Position numbers and translations under genes: made by a program. A stretch of 64,000 nt of DNA from Streptomyces sp. NBC_00344. GTDB lineage: Bacteria > Actinomycetota > Actinomycetes > Streptomycetales > Streptomycetaceae. The number at the start of each line of letters is the position of its first letter. The first letter of the stretch is position 1. Shown piece by piece: positions 38,855-48,123 of the stretch. The notes under the pieces were generated by a model, which had not been told where the DNA came from, did not search any database, and was given only the letters and a program-made list of their open reading frames with translations. The DNA lies in NCBI RefSeq assembly GCF_036088315.1, contig NZ_CP107996.1, positions 3,685,001 to 3,749,000 on the forward strand, given 5' to 3'.

Positions 38855-39798
38855 GCGGAAGCCTTCTTTCGGAGCACCTGGAAGGCGACCGCTGCCACGA
38901 CGGCGGCGAGGGCCAGGAGGATGCAGGTCTCGACGAGCTGGAGGGGCCAGAAATGGGAGGCGGGCTGATAGGTGTTGTAGAAGCCGGTGATGTGGTGGGC
39001 GGCCCAGCACTTCTGGTCGTTGACACAGATCGGGTCGGACACGTGGGCGCCGCTCGATGTGACCGCGCCCTCCGCGAGGGGCCATCCGTTGCCGGTTCCG
39101 AGGTAGCCGTGCTCGAGGGAACCGATGACGGTCCTGGCCGGCCACAGGTGCTCGCGCGCCGTTGCGAGCACCTGTCTCACGGCACCGACGGTGATGACGC
39201 AGGTCACCATGGCCGGCAGGGTGCGGCGCACCAGGAGACCCAGGAGGGCGCCGATCGTGACGGCCGTCAGTACGGACGCGACGCCGACCGGGCCGATCGA
39301 GCCGTACAGATCGAACCAGTGCAGGCCGTTCTCCCAGTTCCCGCGCGGTCGGCCGGTCCAGGCCCAGCGGCAGACACCCACCAGCACGCCCGTCGCAGCA
39401 AGGCCCGCGGCGGTGGGCAGGGCGAGCTTCACCGCGAACCAGCGGACCGGGGAGACGGACTGCGTCCAGAGCAGTTGGTACGTTCCGGACTCCTGTTCCG
39501 CCGCGATCAGCGGTCCCGCGACGAAGGCACCGACGACGACCGGGGCCAGGTTGATCACGTTGCTGCCGGCGCCCAGGAAGTTGCTGTAGGTGAACCATTC
39601 CAGCAGGCCTGGCTGGGCCGAGACCGGCGCCCAGAGCCGCGTCGCGACCAGCAGCGCCGTCCAGACCACGAGCAGCGCCGCCGTCCACCAGAACGCCGAG
39701 CGGTGCCGGCGGACCACGATCCATGCGAGCCCGCGCAGCTGCGACCTGCCGGTGCCCGGGGACGCCGTGCCCGGAGCGCTTGCTACGGACGTGCTCAT
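38851..39798 (-). CDS. ABC transporter permease (exporter, first subunit)
   Basis: 315 residues, about six helices (for example FWWTAALLVVWTALLVATRL, VINLAPVVVGAFVAGPLIAA, TVTCVI-like central helix, and LQLVETCILLALAAVVAAVA at the end). The WTQSVSPVRWFAVKLA loop matches the sister permease. ATGA overlaps with both neighbours show tight coupling. It should form a heteromeric membrane channel with the downstream permease and the ATPase upstream. Confidence 0.88.
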   Translation of the reverse strand: MSTSVASAPGTASPGTGRSQLRGLAWIVVRRHRSAFWWTAALLVVWTALLVATRLWAPVSAQPGLLEWFTYSNFLGAGSNVINLAPVVVGAFVAGPLIAAEQESGTYQLLWTQSVSPVRWFAVKLALPTAAGLAATGVLVGVCRWAWTGRPRGNWENGLHWFDLYGSIGPVGVASVLTAVTIGALLGLLVRRTLPAMVTCVITVGAVRQVLATAREHLWPARTVIGSLEHGYLGTGNGWPLAEGAVTSSGAHVSDPICVNDQKCWAAHHITGFYNTYQPASHFWPLQLVETCILLALAAVVAAVAFQVLRKKASA

Positions 39799-40688
39799 GC
39801 CGTCACCGCGGTCCGCTGCTCGGCGCTCGGGGTGAGCAGCGCGGGGGCGTCGGGGGACCGCAGATGGGCGAGCAACAGCTCTTCGAGGGTGGGTTCCACG
39901 GCCTGCCAGTCGCCCACGACCGGGCCGTCCCGCCGGACCAGGGCGGTCATCTGGCGGCCCGTGGTCCGGGACTCCACGACCGTGTGCTGACCGAGGTCGG
40001 CCACCGGCCCCGTCAGCAGGGAGTGCACGGACAGCAGCTCGTCCGTCTCGCCGCCGAGCCGCACCCGGCCGCCGTCGACGAGCAGCAAGTAGTCGCAGGC
40101 GCCGTCGAGTTCGGCCAGGACGTGCGAGGACATCACGATCGTGGTCCCGTGCTGGGCGGCATCGGACATCAGCATGCCCATCAGGTCGTGCCTGGCCAGC
40201 GGGTCCAGGTCGGCCATCGGTTCGTCGAGCAGCATCAGCTCGGGCCGCTTGGCCAGTGCGAGTGCGAGGGCGACGCGGGTGCGCTGACCGCCGGAGAGCG
40301 AGCGGACGCGGTCGCCCGACGCCAGTTTTCCATCCGCGACGATCTTCTCCGCGATCGCCGCGTCCCAGCGGGCCCGGTTCAGCTCGTATCCCATGCGGAG
40401 GGTCTCGGCGACCGTCAGCTGGCCGATCAGCGGCTTGTCCTGGGCGACGTACGCGATCCGCTCACGGGCCGCTGCCGGCCGGGTGCCGAGCACGCGCACC
40501 GCGCCCTCGGTCGGCCGGAGCAGTCCGGCGGCGTGGGCCAGCAGGGTCGACTTGCCGGCGCCGTTGGGCCCGCCCAGGGCGCAGATGCGCCCGGTGGGAA
40601 GCCGGAACGAGCAGTCCCGCAGCGCCCAGCCGCCCCGCCTGCCGTACGTCTTGCCGAGGCCGGCGGCTTCGATGGCGGTGTCGGTCAT
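39795..40688 (-). CDS. ABC transporter ATP-binding protein
   Basis: 297 residues. Walker A is GGPNGAGKST near 39-48, the signature LSGGQRTRVALALALAK, Walker B LMLLDEPMADLDP and switch SSHVLAELD are intact. The ATG at 40688 (MTDTAIEAAG) overlaps the gntR stop as ATGA. A C-terminal extension of about 80 residues (LLTGPVADLGQHTVVESRTT...) is typical of this exporter class. With a YtrA-like GntR regulator and two permeases it resembles the ytr/BceAB-like operons that answer cell-wall antibiotics; that stimulus is an inference. Confidence 0.92.
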   Translation of the reverse strand: MTDTAIEAAGLGKTYGRRGGWALRDCSFRLPTGRICALGGPNGAGKSTLLAHAAGLLRPTEGAVRVLGTRPAAARERIAYVAQDKPLIGQLTVAETLRMGYELNRARWDAAIAEKIVADGKLASGDRVRSLSGGQRTRVALALALAKRPELMLLDEPMADLDPLARHDLMGMLMSDAAQHGTTIVMSSHVLAELDGACDYLLLVDGGRVRLGGETDELLSVHSLLTGPVADLGQHTVVESRTTGRQMTALVRRDGPVVGDWQAVEPTLEELLLAHLRSPDAPALLTPSAEQRTAVTA

Positions 40689-41092
40689 ATGATCGCGTCC
40701 CCCTGGGAGCTCTGGTTCGTGAAGCAGTCGTCGAGTACGGATGCGCAGAGCGCCGCCGCGTCGTCCTTGTCCAGCCCGGCCGCCCGGGCGCGGCCCGCCC
40801 ACTCGGCGAGTTCGGCCCGCAGTGCCGAGTCGGCGGGCGGGGTCCGGCCGAGTGTCTTCCTGACGAAGGTGCCCATTCCGCGCCGGGCCTCGACCAGGCC
40901 CTCGCGTTCCAGCTCGCGGTAGGCCTTCAGGACGGTGTTGGGGTTGATCGCGGTGGCCTCGACGACCGCGCGCGCGGTGGGCAACTGGTCGCCGGGCTCC
41001 AGCAGGCCCAGGCGCAGGGCCTGTTTGGTCTGCTGGACGATCTGGAGGTACGTCGAGACGCCGCTGCGGCGGTCGATGCGGAACTCGATCAC
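40685..41092 (-). CDS. GntR-family regulator, YtrA-like short form
   Basis: 135 residues: a winged helix (about 1-75; VSTYLQIVQQTKQALRLGLL, TARAVVEATAINPNTVLKAY, RELEREGLVEARRGMGTFV) with only a short C-terminal helical tail, the mark of the YtrA subfamily that controls linked ABC exporters. The GTG at 41092 has GGGGGTAGGC upstream; the frame to 41137 is not used. It is the first gene of the operon and presumably represses it through the nearby ACTA-N6-TAGT repeat. Confidence 0.9.
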   Translation of the reverse strand: MIEFRIDRRSGVSTYLQIVQQTKQALRLGLLEPGDQLPTARAVVEATAINPNTVLKAYRELEREGLVEARRGMGTFVRKTLGRTPPADSALRAELAEWAGRARAAGLDKDDAAALCASVLDDCFTNQSSQGDAII

Positions 41093-41108
41093 TCGCCTAC
41101 CCCCTTTA

Positions 41109-41122
41109 ACTAATTGAGTAGT
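41109..41122. promoter_or_regulatory. Candidate operator of the GntR/ABC operon
   Basis: ACTA-ATTGAG-TAGT inverted repeat in an A/T-rich patch about 17-30 bases upstream of the gntR GTG; position and form suit YtrA-type autoregulation. Confidence 0.55.
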
Positions 41123-41141
41123 GGAAGAGTGATGCAAAGAA

Positions 41142-41175
41142 GGGGCGGTGTCAATTCCTGGATCGACACCGCCCC
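41142..41175 (-). terminator. Terminator of mshD
   Basis: Perfect 11-bp inverted repeat GGGGCGGTGTC / GACACCGCCCC with a 12-nt loop, 12 bases past the mshD stop; it separates mshD from the gntR operon that follows in the same direction. Confidence 0.85.
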
Positions 41176-41186
41176 GGGAGGGCCCT

Positions 41187-42128
41187 TCAGGACTCCGTGC
41201 GGTACATCAGGTCCACCTCATGCGTGGTGAACCCCATCCGCTCGTACACCGTGACGGCCGCGGTGTTGTCCTCGTCGACGTACAGCATCGCGGTCGGCAG
41301 ACCCTGCGCCGCGAGATGCCGCAGCCCGGTCGCGGTCAGCGCCTTGCCCAGGCCGCCGCCCTGCGTGTCGGGGCGGATGCCGACCACGTAGACCTCGCCC
41401 AGCTGCTCCCGGGAGTGCACCTTCGTCCAGTGGAAGCCGACGATCTCCCCGCCGGGGCCGCCGCCGGACGCGCGTACCGCGAGGAAGAAGCCCTTCGGGT
41501 CGAACCACCGCTCGGACTTGCGGTCGTCGAGATCGCGCTGGTTCATCTGGCCCTGCTCGGGGTGATGGGCGAAGGCGGCCGCGTTCACCGCGAGCCAGGC
41601 GGCGTCGTCCTCGCCGGGTACGAAGGTCCGTACGGTCACGCCCTCCGGGTACACCGGCTCGGGAATGTCGAGCGGGACCAACGGGCGCCGCAGCTGGCGC
41701 AGTTCGCGGAACTTGGTCAGGCCGAGCACCTGGGCGAGATGACGGGCGCCGGAGTGGCCGCCGTGCGCCCACACCCGCAGCCTGCTTCCCGAAGCGGCGA
41801 GCAGCGCGGCCCCCAGCGCCCGGCCGTGGCCCTGACCGCGGTGCGAGGGGTGGACGACCAGTTCGGCGGCGGGTGCCTCGACCGGGTCGGTGGCCTCCAA
41901 CTGGGCGTATCCGGTGAGCGTGTCCCCGGAGCTGACGAGGAAGTGCAGCACCCCTTCGCGCCGCCCGCCGCGCAGTTGCAGTCTTCCCTGTTCGGAGACG
42001 GCCTGCTGCCCGTCGGTACGGGCGGCCTCGGCGAGCAGCGTGAGCACGGCCTGCTCCTGGTCGTCGGTGAGGGCTTCCAGGGTCTGGATCTGCCGGCCGG
42101 GGAAGGGGACTGCGGGCACATTCGTCAT
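41187..42128 (-). CDS. mshD: Mycothiol synthase MshD
   Basis: 313 residues with two tandem GNAT domains. The N-terminal one has HPSHRGQGHGRALGAALLAA, and the C-terminal one has EVYVVGIRPDTQGGGLGKAL followed by YVDEDNTAAVTVYERMGFTT. MshD acetylates Cys-GlcN-Ins with acetyl-CoA as the last step of mycothiol synthesis, the main actinobacterial thiol. The ATG at 42128 (MTNVPAVPF) is chosen; upstream in-frame sequence lacks coding sense. It is monocistronic, with its own terminator. Confidence 0.93.
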   Translation of the reverse strand: MTNVPAVPFPGRQIQTLEALTDDQEQAVLTLLAEAARTDGQQAVSEQGRLQLRGGRREGVLHFLVSSGDTLTGYAQLEATDPVEAPAAELVVHPSHRGQGHGRALGAALLAASGSRLRVWAHGGHSGARHLAQVLGLTKFRELRQLRRPLVPLDIPEPVYPEGVTVRTFVPGEDDAAWLAVNAAAFAHHPEQGQMNQRDLDDRKSERWFDPKGFFLAVRASGGGPGGEIVGFHWTKVHSREQLGEVYVVGIRPDTQGGGLGKALTATGLRHLAAQGLPTAMLYVDEDNTAAVTVYERMGFTTHEVDLMYRTES

Positions 42129-42337
42129 GGGGACGAGCGTACGGCGGCGGGGCGGGAGCGGACCGCCGCCGCCTCGGACACCCCGGGCCGTCGCCGAACG
42201 GCCCGGGCTCCCGCGGACGACGGCGCGCCCCCAACGGAAACCAGCTCGTAACCCCATTCCCCTGTCGCGCTACGCGCGTTGACTCTAGGCTGCGCCTCGC
42301 ACCCCTCACCCTTCACACAGAACTCACAAGGGGACGA

Positions 42338-44170
42338 ATGTCAGCGACACCTCACAGAACCCGCGGCAGCCGTGCGACGCGGCGCATCCTTGCCGCCGCA
42401 GCCGGGCTCGCGACCGCCGGCGCGCTCGTCGCGGCGATGCCGGCCGGGTCGCACGGCCACGGGCACGGCGGCCACGGCCACCACCGGCCGGATCCCACCG
42501 TCGATGTGCAGATGCTGTCCTTCAACGATCTGCACGGGAACCTGGAGCCGCCGGCCGGCTCGTCCGGCACCGTGGCGGAGACCCAGCCGGACGGGACGGT
42601 GAAGTCGATTCCGGCCGGTGGCGCGGAGTATCTGGCGAGTTCGCTGCGGAACGCCCGCAAGGGCCACCCGTACTCGATCACCGCTGCGGGCGGCGACATG
42701 ATCGGCGCCAGCCCGATGCTGTCGGGGCTCTTCCACGACGAGCCGACCATCGAGGCGCTCAACGACATCAAGCTCGATGTCACCTCCGTCGGCAACCACG
42801 AGTTCGACGAGGGCGCGACCGAGCTGGCGCGGATGCAGAACGGCGGCTGCCACCCCACCGACGGCTGCTACGAGAAGGGGAAGAAGTTCCGCGGTGCGGA
42901 CTTCCCCTACCTGGCCGCCAACGTGACGAGCGAGAAGACCGGCAAGCCGATCCTCAAGCCGTACACCGTCTGGAAGAAGAACGGCGTCAAGATCGGATTC
43001 ATCGGGGTGACCCTGGAGGGCACGCCCAACATCGTCACCGCCAACGGCGTCAAGGGACTGAAGTTCCACGACGAGATCGAGACGGTCAACAAGTACGCCA
43101 GGGAACTGGACCGGCAGGGCGTGAAGTCCATCGTCGCGCTGATCCACGAGGGCGGGCTGCCGGCCAGCAGCTCGTACAACTACGGCTGCGACTCCCCGGG
43201 TGCGGGGGACGGCATCTCGGGTCCCATCGTCGACATCGCCAAGGGCATCTCGTCCAAGGTGGACGCGCTGGTGACCGGGCACACCCACCAGGCGTACGTC
43301 TGCACCATCCCGGACCCCTCGGGGAAGCCGCGCATGGTCACATCGGCAGCGTCCTTCGGGCGGCTCTACACCGACAGCACCCTCACCTACGACCGCAGGA
43401 CGAACGACATCGTGCGTACGTCGGTGAAGTCCGTGACATCGGCGAACCACATCGTCAGCCGTGACCAGCCCAAGGCGCAGGACATCAGCAGCCTGATCGC
43501 CCGCTGGAACGCGCTGGCCGCGCCGATCGCCAACAAGCCGCAGGGCTTCATCTCCGCGGACATCAACGGCCGAGGTGCCACGACGCCGGAGGAACCGCTC
43601 GGTGATCTGATCGCCGACGCCCAGCTCGCCGGACTCTCCCCGGCGGACAAGGGCGGCGCGCAGCTCGCCTTCATGAACCCCGGAGGCATCCGGTCCGACC
43701 TCGTGTACAAGGCGAGCGGCAGTGAGGGCGACGGGGTGGTGACCTACGGCGAGGCGTTCACCGTGCAGCCGTTCACCAACATGATGAACGTCGTCGACCT
43801 CACCGGTGCTCAGGTCATCAGCGCCCTGCAGCAGCAGGTCAGCGGGGCGAACGCGGCATCGCCGAAGATTCTTCAGATCTCGAAGGGGCTGACCTACACC
43901 CTCGACATGACGAAGAGCGGCGCCGACCGTGTGGTCGCCGGAACCATCGAGCTCAACGGCAAGGCGATCGACCCGGCCGCGACCTACCGGGTCGGGATGA
44001 ACGAATTCCTGGCGGGCGGCGGCGACGGCTTCGCGGCCCTCGGCCAGGGCACGAACAAGCTGGTCGGCGCGTCCGACCTGGATCTCTTCAACGCCTACCT
44101 GGCGGCGAACTCCTCGGCGTCCGCGCCGATCACGCCGCCGGCCGCGGACCGGATCACGGTCGTCCAGTAG
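42338..44170 (+). CDS. Secreted bifunctional metallophosphatase/5'-nucleotidase
   Basis: 610 residues. An Ala-rich signal peptide (RRILAAAAGLATAGALVAA), a His/Gly run (GHGHGGHGHHRP), then a calcineurin-like domain with metal motifs SFNDLHGN, GGDMIGASP, SVGNHEFD and GHTHQAY, and a C-terminal 5'-nucleotidase domain (GGGDGFAALGQG) near 560-575. It releases phosphate from extracellular nucleotides, supplying the Pst/Pit systems encoded nearby. No LPXTG or transmembrane anchor is seen, so it is released. The ATG follows CAAGGGG. Weak PHO-like units lie just upstream (42311-42332). Confidence 0.93.
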   Translation: MSATPHRTRGSRATRRILAAAAGLATAGALVAAMPAGSHGHGHGGHGHHRPDPTVDVQMLSFNDLHGNLEPPAGSSGTVAETQPDGTVKSIPAGGAEYLASSLRNARKGHPYSITAAGGDMIGASPMLSGLFHDEPTIEALNDIKLDVTSVGNHEFDEGATELARMQNGGCHPTDGCYEKGKKFRGADFPYLAANVTSEKTGKPILKPYTVWKKNGVKIGFIGVTLEGTPNIVTANGVKGLKFHDEIETVNKYARELDRQGVKSIVALIHEGGLPASSSYNYGCDSPGAGDGISGPIVDIAKGISSKVDALVTGHTHQAYVCTIPDPSGKPRMVTSAASFGRLYTDSTLTYDRRTNDIVRTSVKSVTSANHIVSRDQPKAQDISSLIARWNALAAPIANKPQGFISADINGRGATTPEEPLGDLIADAQLAGLSPADKGGAQLAFMNPGGIRSDLVYKASGSEGDGVVTYGEAFTVQPFTNMMNVVDLTGAQVISALQQQVSGANAASPKILQISKGLTYTLDMTKSGADRVVAGTIELNGKAIDPAATYRVGMNEFLAGGGDGFAALGQGTNKLVGASDLDLFNAYLAANSSASAPITPPAADRITVVQ

Positions 44171-44189
44171 TCCAGGAAACGGCACAGCC

Positions 44190-44225
44190 GGACGGGGCGG
44201 TGGGCGGCAGCCCACCGCCCCGTCC
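44190..44225 (+). terminator. Terminator after the 5'-nucleotidase gene
   Basis: Perfect inverted repeat GGACGGGGCGGTGGGC / GCCCACCGCCCCGTCC with a 4-nt loop, 19 bases after the stop. Confidence 0.9.
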
Positions 44226-44444
44226 GCGCGAGCGGAGCCGGAGGTCTCACGCGGAGGCGCCACGGCCCGGACGCCGGACGTGGCGGCAAGCCGGGCCGGG
44301 AAGCCGGGTTGGGAAGCCGGGCACGCCGGGAAGTTGCGGGCCGGGCGGGAGTGGTCCGCATAACGACCGACAAATGGATGGAAACCGGTGGCTACCGGGG
44401 GTACGACTTGCGCTCGGGGGGCGCGTGCGTGGTGGGATGAGCCG

Positions 44445-45656
44445 ATGCGACCCCCCACACGCATAGCCCCGCATCCCTACAATCCCTACGACCAGCTGGC
44501 ACAACTCCGCGACCCGGAGCCGGGCCACGAGCCGTACCCGTACGACGAGAGCGACCCGCTCGACCTCGGTCTGAAGGCCGATGACGAGACCGACGACGAC
44601 ACATGGTCGCCGCCCGACCACCGCGGACGCGGACGCCTCGCCGCCGTCTCATCGGTGGTGAAGATCGCCGTCGCCGCGCTGGTCTGCACCGGATTCCTCT
44701 TCCTCAGCGACCGTCTCGCCGAGCTCTACGCGCAGGACAAGGCCGCCGACAAGCTCCAGCAGTCTCTGCATCTGGCGACCAAGCCCGAGGTGGACATCCA
44801 CGGATTCCCCTTCCTCACCCAGCTGATGGACAAGCGCATCGACCGGGTCGACGTCGCCGTCCCCGATGTGGCGGCGGACCGCGTCTCGCTCGCCGAGGTC
44901 AGGGCCACCGCCAAGGACGTACGGATCACCGGCGACCTCCCCACATCGATCAAGGGCGCGGTCGTCGGCTCCATGGACGGCGACGTGTTTCTGTCCTTCG
45001 ACGACATGAACCGTGAACTGGGCGCTTCACAGGTGAAGTTCACCGACGCCGGCCAGGACTCGGTGAAGGTGGCGGGCGGGCTGCCCGTCGCGGGCAAGGA
45101 CGTACGGGTCAGGGCCGAGGCGCACATCCGCCGGGAGGGCGGCCGCGCGGTCTCCACCACGGTCGACCACATGCAGCTCGACATCCCCGGTATCGCCACC
45201 TACACGCCGGGCAAGGACCGCGCCCACTCCGGCCTGCGGCTGGCCCCCGAGGCGGTGGCCAGGATCGCCCGGGAGAAGAAGCACATCAGGGCGCTGCTGG
45301 CGGTGCCGGCCGTGGTCGACCGGATCGGCGTACCCCATGACCGGGTACGGCAGGCGCTGCGCAGCGACGACGAACTCCACCGGCTGATCGGCACACCGCG
45401 CTTCGCCCATCAGCTGATGCAGATCAATCTGGTCGACGTGGTGCTGGCCCACCCCTGGCTGCTGGAGAAGGCGGGCATCGACCCCAAGCTGGTCGGCGCC
45501 GTCATGAACCTGCGACTGCCGGAGCTCTCCGACCGGCTCTCGCTGTCGTTCAAGCTGCCCAAGGCCCCCGGGCAGCTGCGGCTGCGCCATGTGGTCGTCG
45601 AGGACAAGGGAATCCGTGCGGACCTGGCGGGTTCGGGGCTGCACTGGGGCAAGTAG
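44445..45656 (+). CDS. DUF2993 (LmeA-like) membrane-anchored protein
   Basis: 403 residues. An acidic cytoplasmic N-terminus (about 1-65), one membrane helix (about 70-92, VSSVVKIAVAALVCTGFLFL), then a DUF2993 domain beginning at KPEVDIHGFPFLTQLMDKRI and ending near WGK. Mycobacterial LmeA of this family binds phospholipid and helps lipoglycan elongation. The ATG at 44445 has GGTGGGATGAG upstream. A second, shorter DUF2993 gene lies at 54011-54700 and shares the DI-x-GFPFLTQ motif. It is convergent with the histidine kinase gene 12 bases away. Confidence 0.88.
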   Translation: MRPPTRIAPHPYNPYDQLAQLRDPEPGHEPYPYDESDPLDLGLKADDETDDDTWSPPDHRGRGRLAAVSSVVKIAVAALVCTGFLFLSDRLAELYAQDKAADKLQQSLHLATKPEVDIHGFPFLTQLMDKRIDRVDVAVPDVAADRVSLAEVRATAKDVRITGDLPTSIKGAVVGSMDGDVFLSFDDMNRELGASQVKFTDAGQDSVKVAGGLPVAGKDVRVRAEAHIRREGGRAVSTTVDHMQLDIPGIATYTPGKDRAHSGLRLAPEAVARIAREKKHIRALLAVPAVVDRIGVPHDRVRQALRSDDELHRLIGTPRFAHQLMQINLVDVVLAHPWLLEKAGIDPKLVGAVMNLRLPELSDRLSLSFKLPKAPGQLRLRHVVVEDKGIRADLAGSGLHWGK

Positions 45657-45668
45657 TCCCGTGGCCCC

Positions 45669-47129
45669 TCAGGGGGCCTCGGAGGGCGGCGGTGTCGGGA
45701 CACCCGGGATACGGATCCTTGCCTCGGTGCCGCCGCCGGGCGCCGGTCGGAGCGTGATCTCGCCGCCCGACTGCTGGACCGTGCGGGCCACGATCGAGAG
45801 CCCGAGTCCCGAGCCCGGCAGTGAACGCGCGGACGGTGAACGCCAGAAGCGCTCGAAGACGTGGGGCAGGTCATCGGACGGGATGCCGGGGCCGTGGTCC
45901 CGGACCGTCAGTTCACCCCGGCGCAGCGCGACCTCGACGGTCCCCCCGGCCGGGCTGAACTTGACCGCGTTGTCGAGCACGTTGACCACGGCCCGCTCCA
46001 GTGCGGCGGGCTCCGCCTGGACGTACCAGGACTGGAGATCGGCCGTGATGACCAGCTCCGGTCCGCGAAGCCGCGCCCGCTCGAGCGCGGTGCGGGCGAT
46101 GTCGTGCAACGCGACGACCTTCTGGGGTCCGGATCGGGTGGCGTCGGGGCGGGACAGCTCCTGGAGGTCACCGATCAGGGCGGCCAGTTCGGTCATCTGT
46201 GCCTTGACGGACGACATCAGGGCCCTGCGGTCGTCCGGCGGGATCGCGCGGCCGGTCTCCTCGCTCCTGGCGAGCAGTTCGATGTTGGTGCGCAGCGAGG
46301 TGAGCGGGGTACGGAGCTCGTGCCCGGCGTCCGCGATGAGCTGTGCCTGGCGCTCACGGGAGTCGCCGAGGGCGGCCGTCATGGAGTTGAAGGAGCGGGA
46401 GAGCCTGGCGAGTTCGTCCTCGCCCTCGGCGGGGATGCGCACGGTGAGGTCCTCGGTGCGGGCCACGTGTTCCACGGCCTCGGCCAGCTCGTCGACCGGC
46501 TTGAGACCGGCGCGGGCGATCCCCAGACCCGCGGCGCCCGCCCCGACGACGCCGAGCCCGGACACGCCGAGGAGGAGCAGGGCCAGTTCGTTGAGGGTGT
46601 TCCGGGTGTCCGTCAGGGAGAGCGAGACCATGCGCGCGACCCGCGGATAGACCGCGACCGGCCCGTCGACGGGCATCGGCGTGGTCAGCACGCGTACGGG
46701 ATGCCCCTCGGCGTCGGTGCCGTTGCGGTATCTGCCTCTGGACGTGGCCGAGTCCCGCGCCACCTGCTTGTCGCCGGCCTCCACCTTGACGGCAGGGGCG
46801 GTGCCCGCCACGCAGTAGGTGCCGTCGGCCTCCACCAGCTGGTAGTAGTACAGGTTCTGGGGGCCGCCCCCGATGTCCTGCCGGGGCGGCGGCGTCCGGG
46901 AGCAGTTGTTGAGGACGTTGGTGACGGCGAGAGCCGAGGGCGGACGGCCGTCCTTGACCATGCCCTCGAGATTCGAGTCGACCTCGTTGTACAGCTTCCC
47001 CTGCACCAGGAACCAGCAGATCACCGACACCACGGCCACCGCGAAGGCCACCGCGGCGGCGGTCAGCATCGCCAGCCGGGACCGCAGCGGCAGGCGGCGG
47101 AACCAGCGCACCGGCTGGGGGAGTCTCAC
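45669..47129 (-). CDS. Sensor histidine kinase, MprB-like
   Basis: 486 residues. A first membrane helix (about 20-42, [20 protein letters not shown]), an extracytoplasmic sensor of about 150 residues, a second helix near 190-215, HAMP, then a HisKA domain with phosphorylated His in [12 protein letters not shown] and a HATPase with [21 protein letters not shown] and [10 protein letters not shown]. It pairs with the adjacent response regulator; its GTG overlaps that gene's stop as GTGA. A frame extending to 47273 is noncoding. The neighbouring HtrA-like protease gene makes this set similar to mycobacterial mprA-mprB-pepD envelope stress systems. Confidence 0.92.
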   Translation of the reverse strand: MRLPQPVRWFRRLPLRSRLAMLTAAAVAFAVAVVSVICWFLVQGKLYNEVDSNLEGMVKDGRPPSALAVTNVLNNCSRTPPPRQDIGGGPQNLYYYQLVEADGTYCVAGTAPAVKVEAGDKQVARDSATSRGRYRNGTDAEGHPVRVLTTPMPVDGPVAVYPRVARMVSLSLTDTRNTLNELALLLLGVSGLGVVGAGAAGLGIARAGLKPVDELAEAVEHVARTEDLTVRIPAEGEDELARLSRSFNSMTAALGDSRERQAQLIADAGHELRTPLTSLRTNIELLARSEETGRAIPPDDRRALMSSVKAQMTELAALIGDLQELSRPDATRSGPQKVVALHDIARTALERARLRGPELVITADLQSWYVQAEPAALERAVVNVLDNAVKFSPAGGTVEVALRRGELTVRDHGPGIPSDDLPHVFERFWRSPSARSLPGSGLGLSIVARTVQQSGGEITLRPAPGGGTEARIRIPGVPTPPPSEAP

Positions 47130-47857
47130 TCCGCGCTCCCGGTGCGCAGGGCATAGCCCACGCCCCGGACCGTGTGCACCAGCCTCGGCTCGCCGCCCGC
47201 CTCCGTCTTCCTGCGCAGATACATCACGTACACGTCCAGCGAGTTGGAGCTCGGCTCGAAGTCGAAGCCCCACACCGCCTTCAGGATCTGCTCCCGGGTG
47301 AGTACCTGGCGCGGATGTGCCAGGAACATCTCGAGCAGGGTGAATTCGGTGCGGGTCAGTTCGACCCTGCGCTCCCCGCGCACGACCTCGCGGGTGGACA
47401 GATCCATCCGCAGATCGGCGAAGGCCAGCACATTGTCGTCGGGCTCCTGACCCGCCGCGGCAGCGTAGGAACTGCGGCGCAGCAGCGCACGGATACGGGC
47501 GAACAGCTCGTCGAGTTCGAACGGTTTCACCAGATAGTCGTCGGCGCCCGCGTCGAGTCCGGTGACCCGGTCGCCGACCGTGTCACGGGCGGTGAGCATC
47601 AGGATCGGTGTCGTCGACCCGGAGGCGCGCAGTCGGCGGGCGGCGGTCAGGCCGTCCATCCGCGGCATCTGGATGTCCAGGACCACCAGATCGGGGTCGT
47701 AGGGGACTGCTTTGGTGAGCGCGTCGAGCCCGTCGACCGCGACCTCCGTTCCGTACCCCTCGAAGGCGAGGCTGCGCTGCAGCGCTTCGCGTACGGCGGG
47801 TTCGTCGTCGACGATCAGGATGCGTTGCTGGTCGCGGCCGTCTTCGGCGGGGCTCAT
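47126..47857 (-). CDS. OmpR-family response regulator, MprA-like
   Basis: 243 residues. A receiver (about 10-125) with DDE acid pocket ([15 protein letters not shown]), phosphorylated Asp in [14 protein letters not shown] and Lys in [10 protein letters not shown]; then an OmpR winged helix (about 140-238; [20 protein letters not shown] and [20 protein letters not shown]). It is transcribed with the kinase; the ATG at 47857 is 47 bases downstream of a small gene. It probably controls the htrA gene and others in response to envelope stress, by analogy with MprA. Confidence 0.93.
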   Translation of the reverse strand: MSPAEDGRDQQRILIVDDEPAVREALQRSLAFEGYGTEVAVDGLDALTKAVPYDPDLVVLDIQMPRMDGLTAARRLRASGSTTPILMLTARDTVGDRVTGLDAGADDYLVKPFELDELFARIRALLRRSSYAAAAGQEPDDNVLAFADLRMDLSTREVVRGERRVELTRTEFTLLEMFLAHPRQVLTREQILKAVWGFDFEPSSNSLDVYVMYLRRKTEAGGEPRLVHTVRGVGYALRTGSAE

Positions 47858-47904
47858 CGGTGCTCTGTCCTCGGTTCGCGGGATGTCGTCGGTGGCGGGC
47901 GGGT

Positions 47905-48114
47905 TCAGCCTCGCACGGCCGACCGGCGGCGGCGTGCGGCACGCCCCTTGGCGGCGGTGGTGCTGCGGACCTCGGGGGCCCGTACCGGCGCCCGTCCGGC
48001 TTCCGACTGGGCGAGCGCGAAGGGCAGACCGAGGTCCGCAGGGTCCGCCCAGGAGACTGTGGTGAGCAGGGCGTGCCGGGCTCGGTTGACGGTGACGTGC
48101 AGTGATGCGGTCAC
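47905..48114 (-). CDS. Small basic protein between htrA-like and response regulator genes
   Basis: 69 residues from a GTG with a strong AGGAGGACCCC site, 9 bases after the protease stop. The N-terminal half is hydrophobic-polar ([20 protein letters not shown]), the C-terminal half basic and disordered ([13 protein letters not shown]). No family is recognised. The ribosome site and operon position argue for a real gene; it could be a small regulator of the two-component system, but nothing in the sequence shows that. Confidence 0.6.
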   Translation of the reverse strand: MTASLHVTVNRARHALLTTVSWADPADLGLPFALAQSEAGRAPVRAPEVRSTTAAKGRAARRRRSAVRG

Positions 48115-48123
48115 GGGGTCCTC

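Noticed and set aside
37892-39724. A 610-codon minus-strand frame
   Set aside because: The first half is out of frame with the upstream ABC permease gene; the real gene starts at 38854.
44285-44345. Short repeated GGGAAGCCGGG units
   Set aside because: Irregular spacing and low information; no gene or operator function evident.
42341-44464. A 707-codon antisense frame opposite the 5'-nucleotidase gene
   Set aside because: A typical high-GC shadow frame; the sense strand carries signal peptide and metal motifs.
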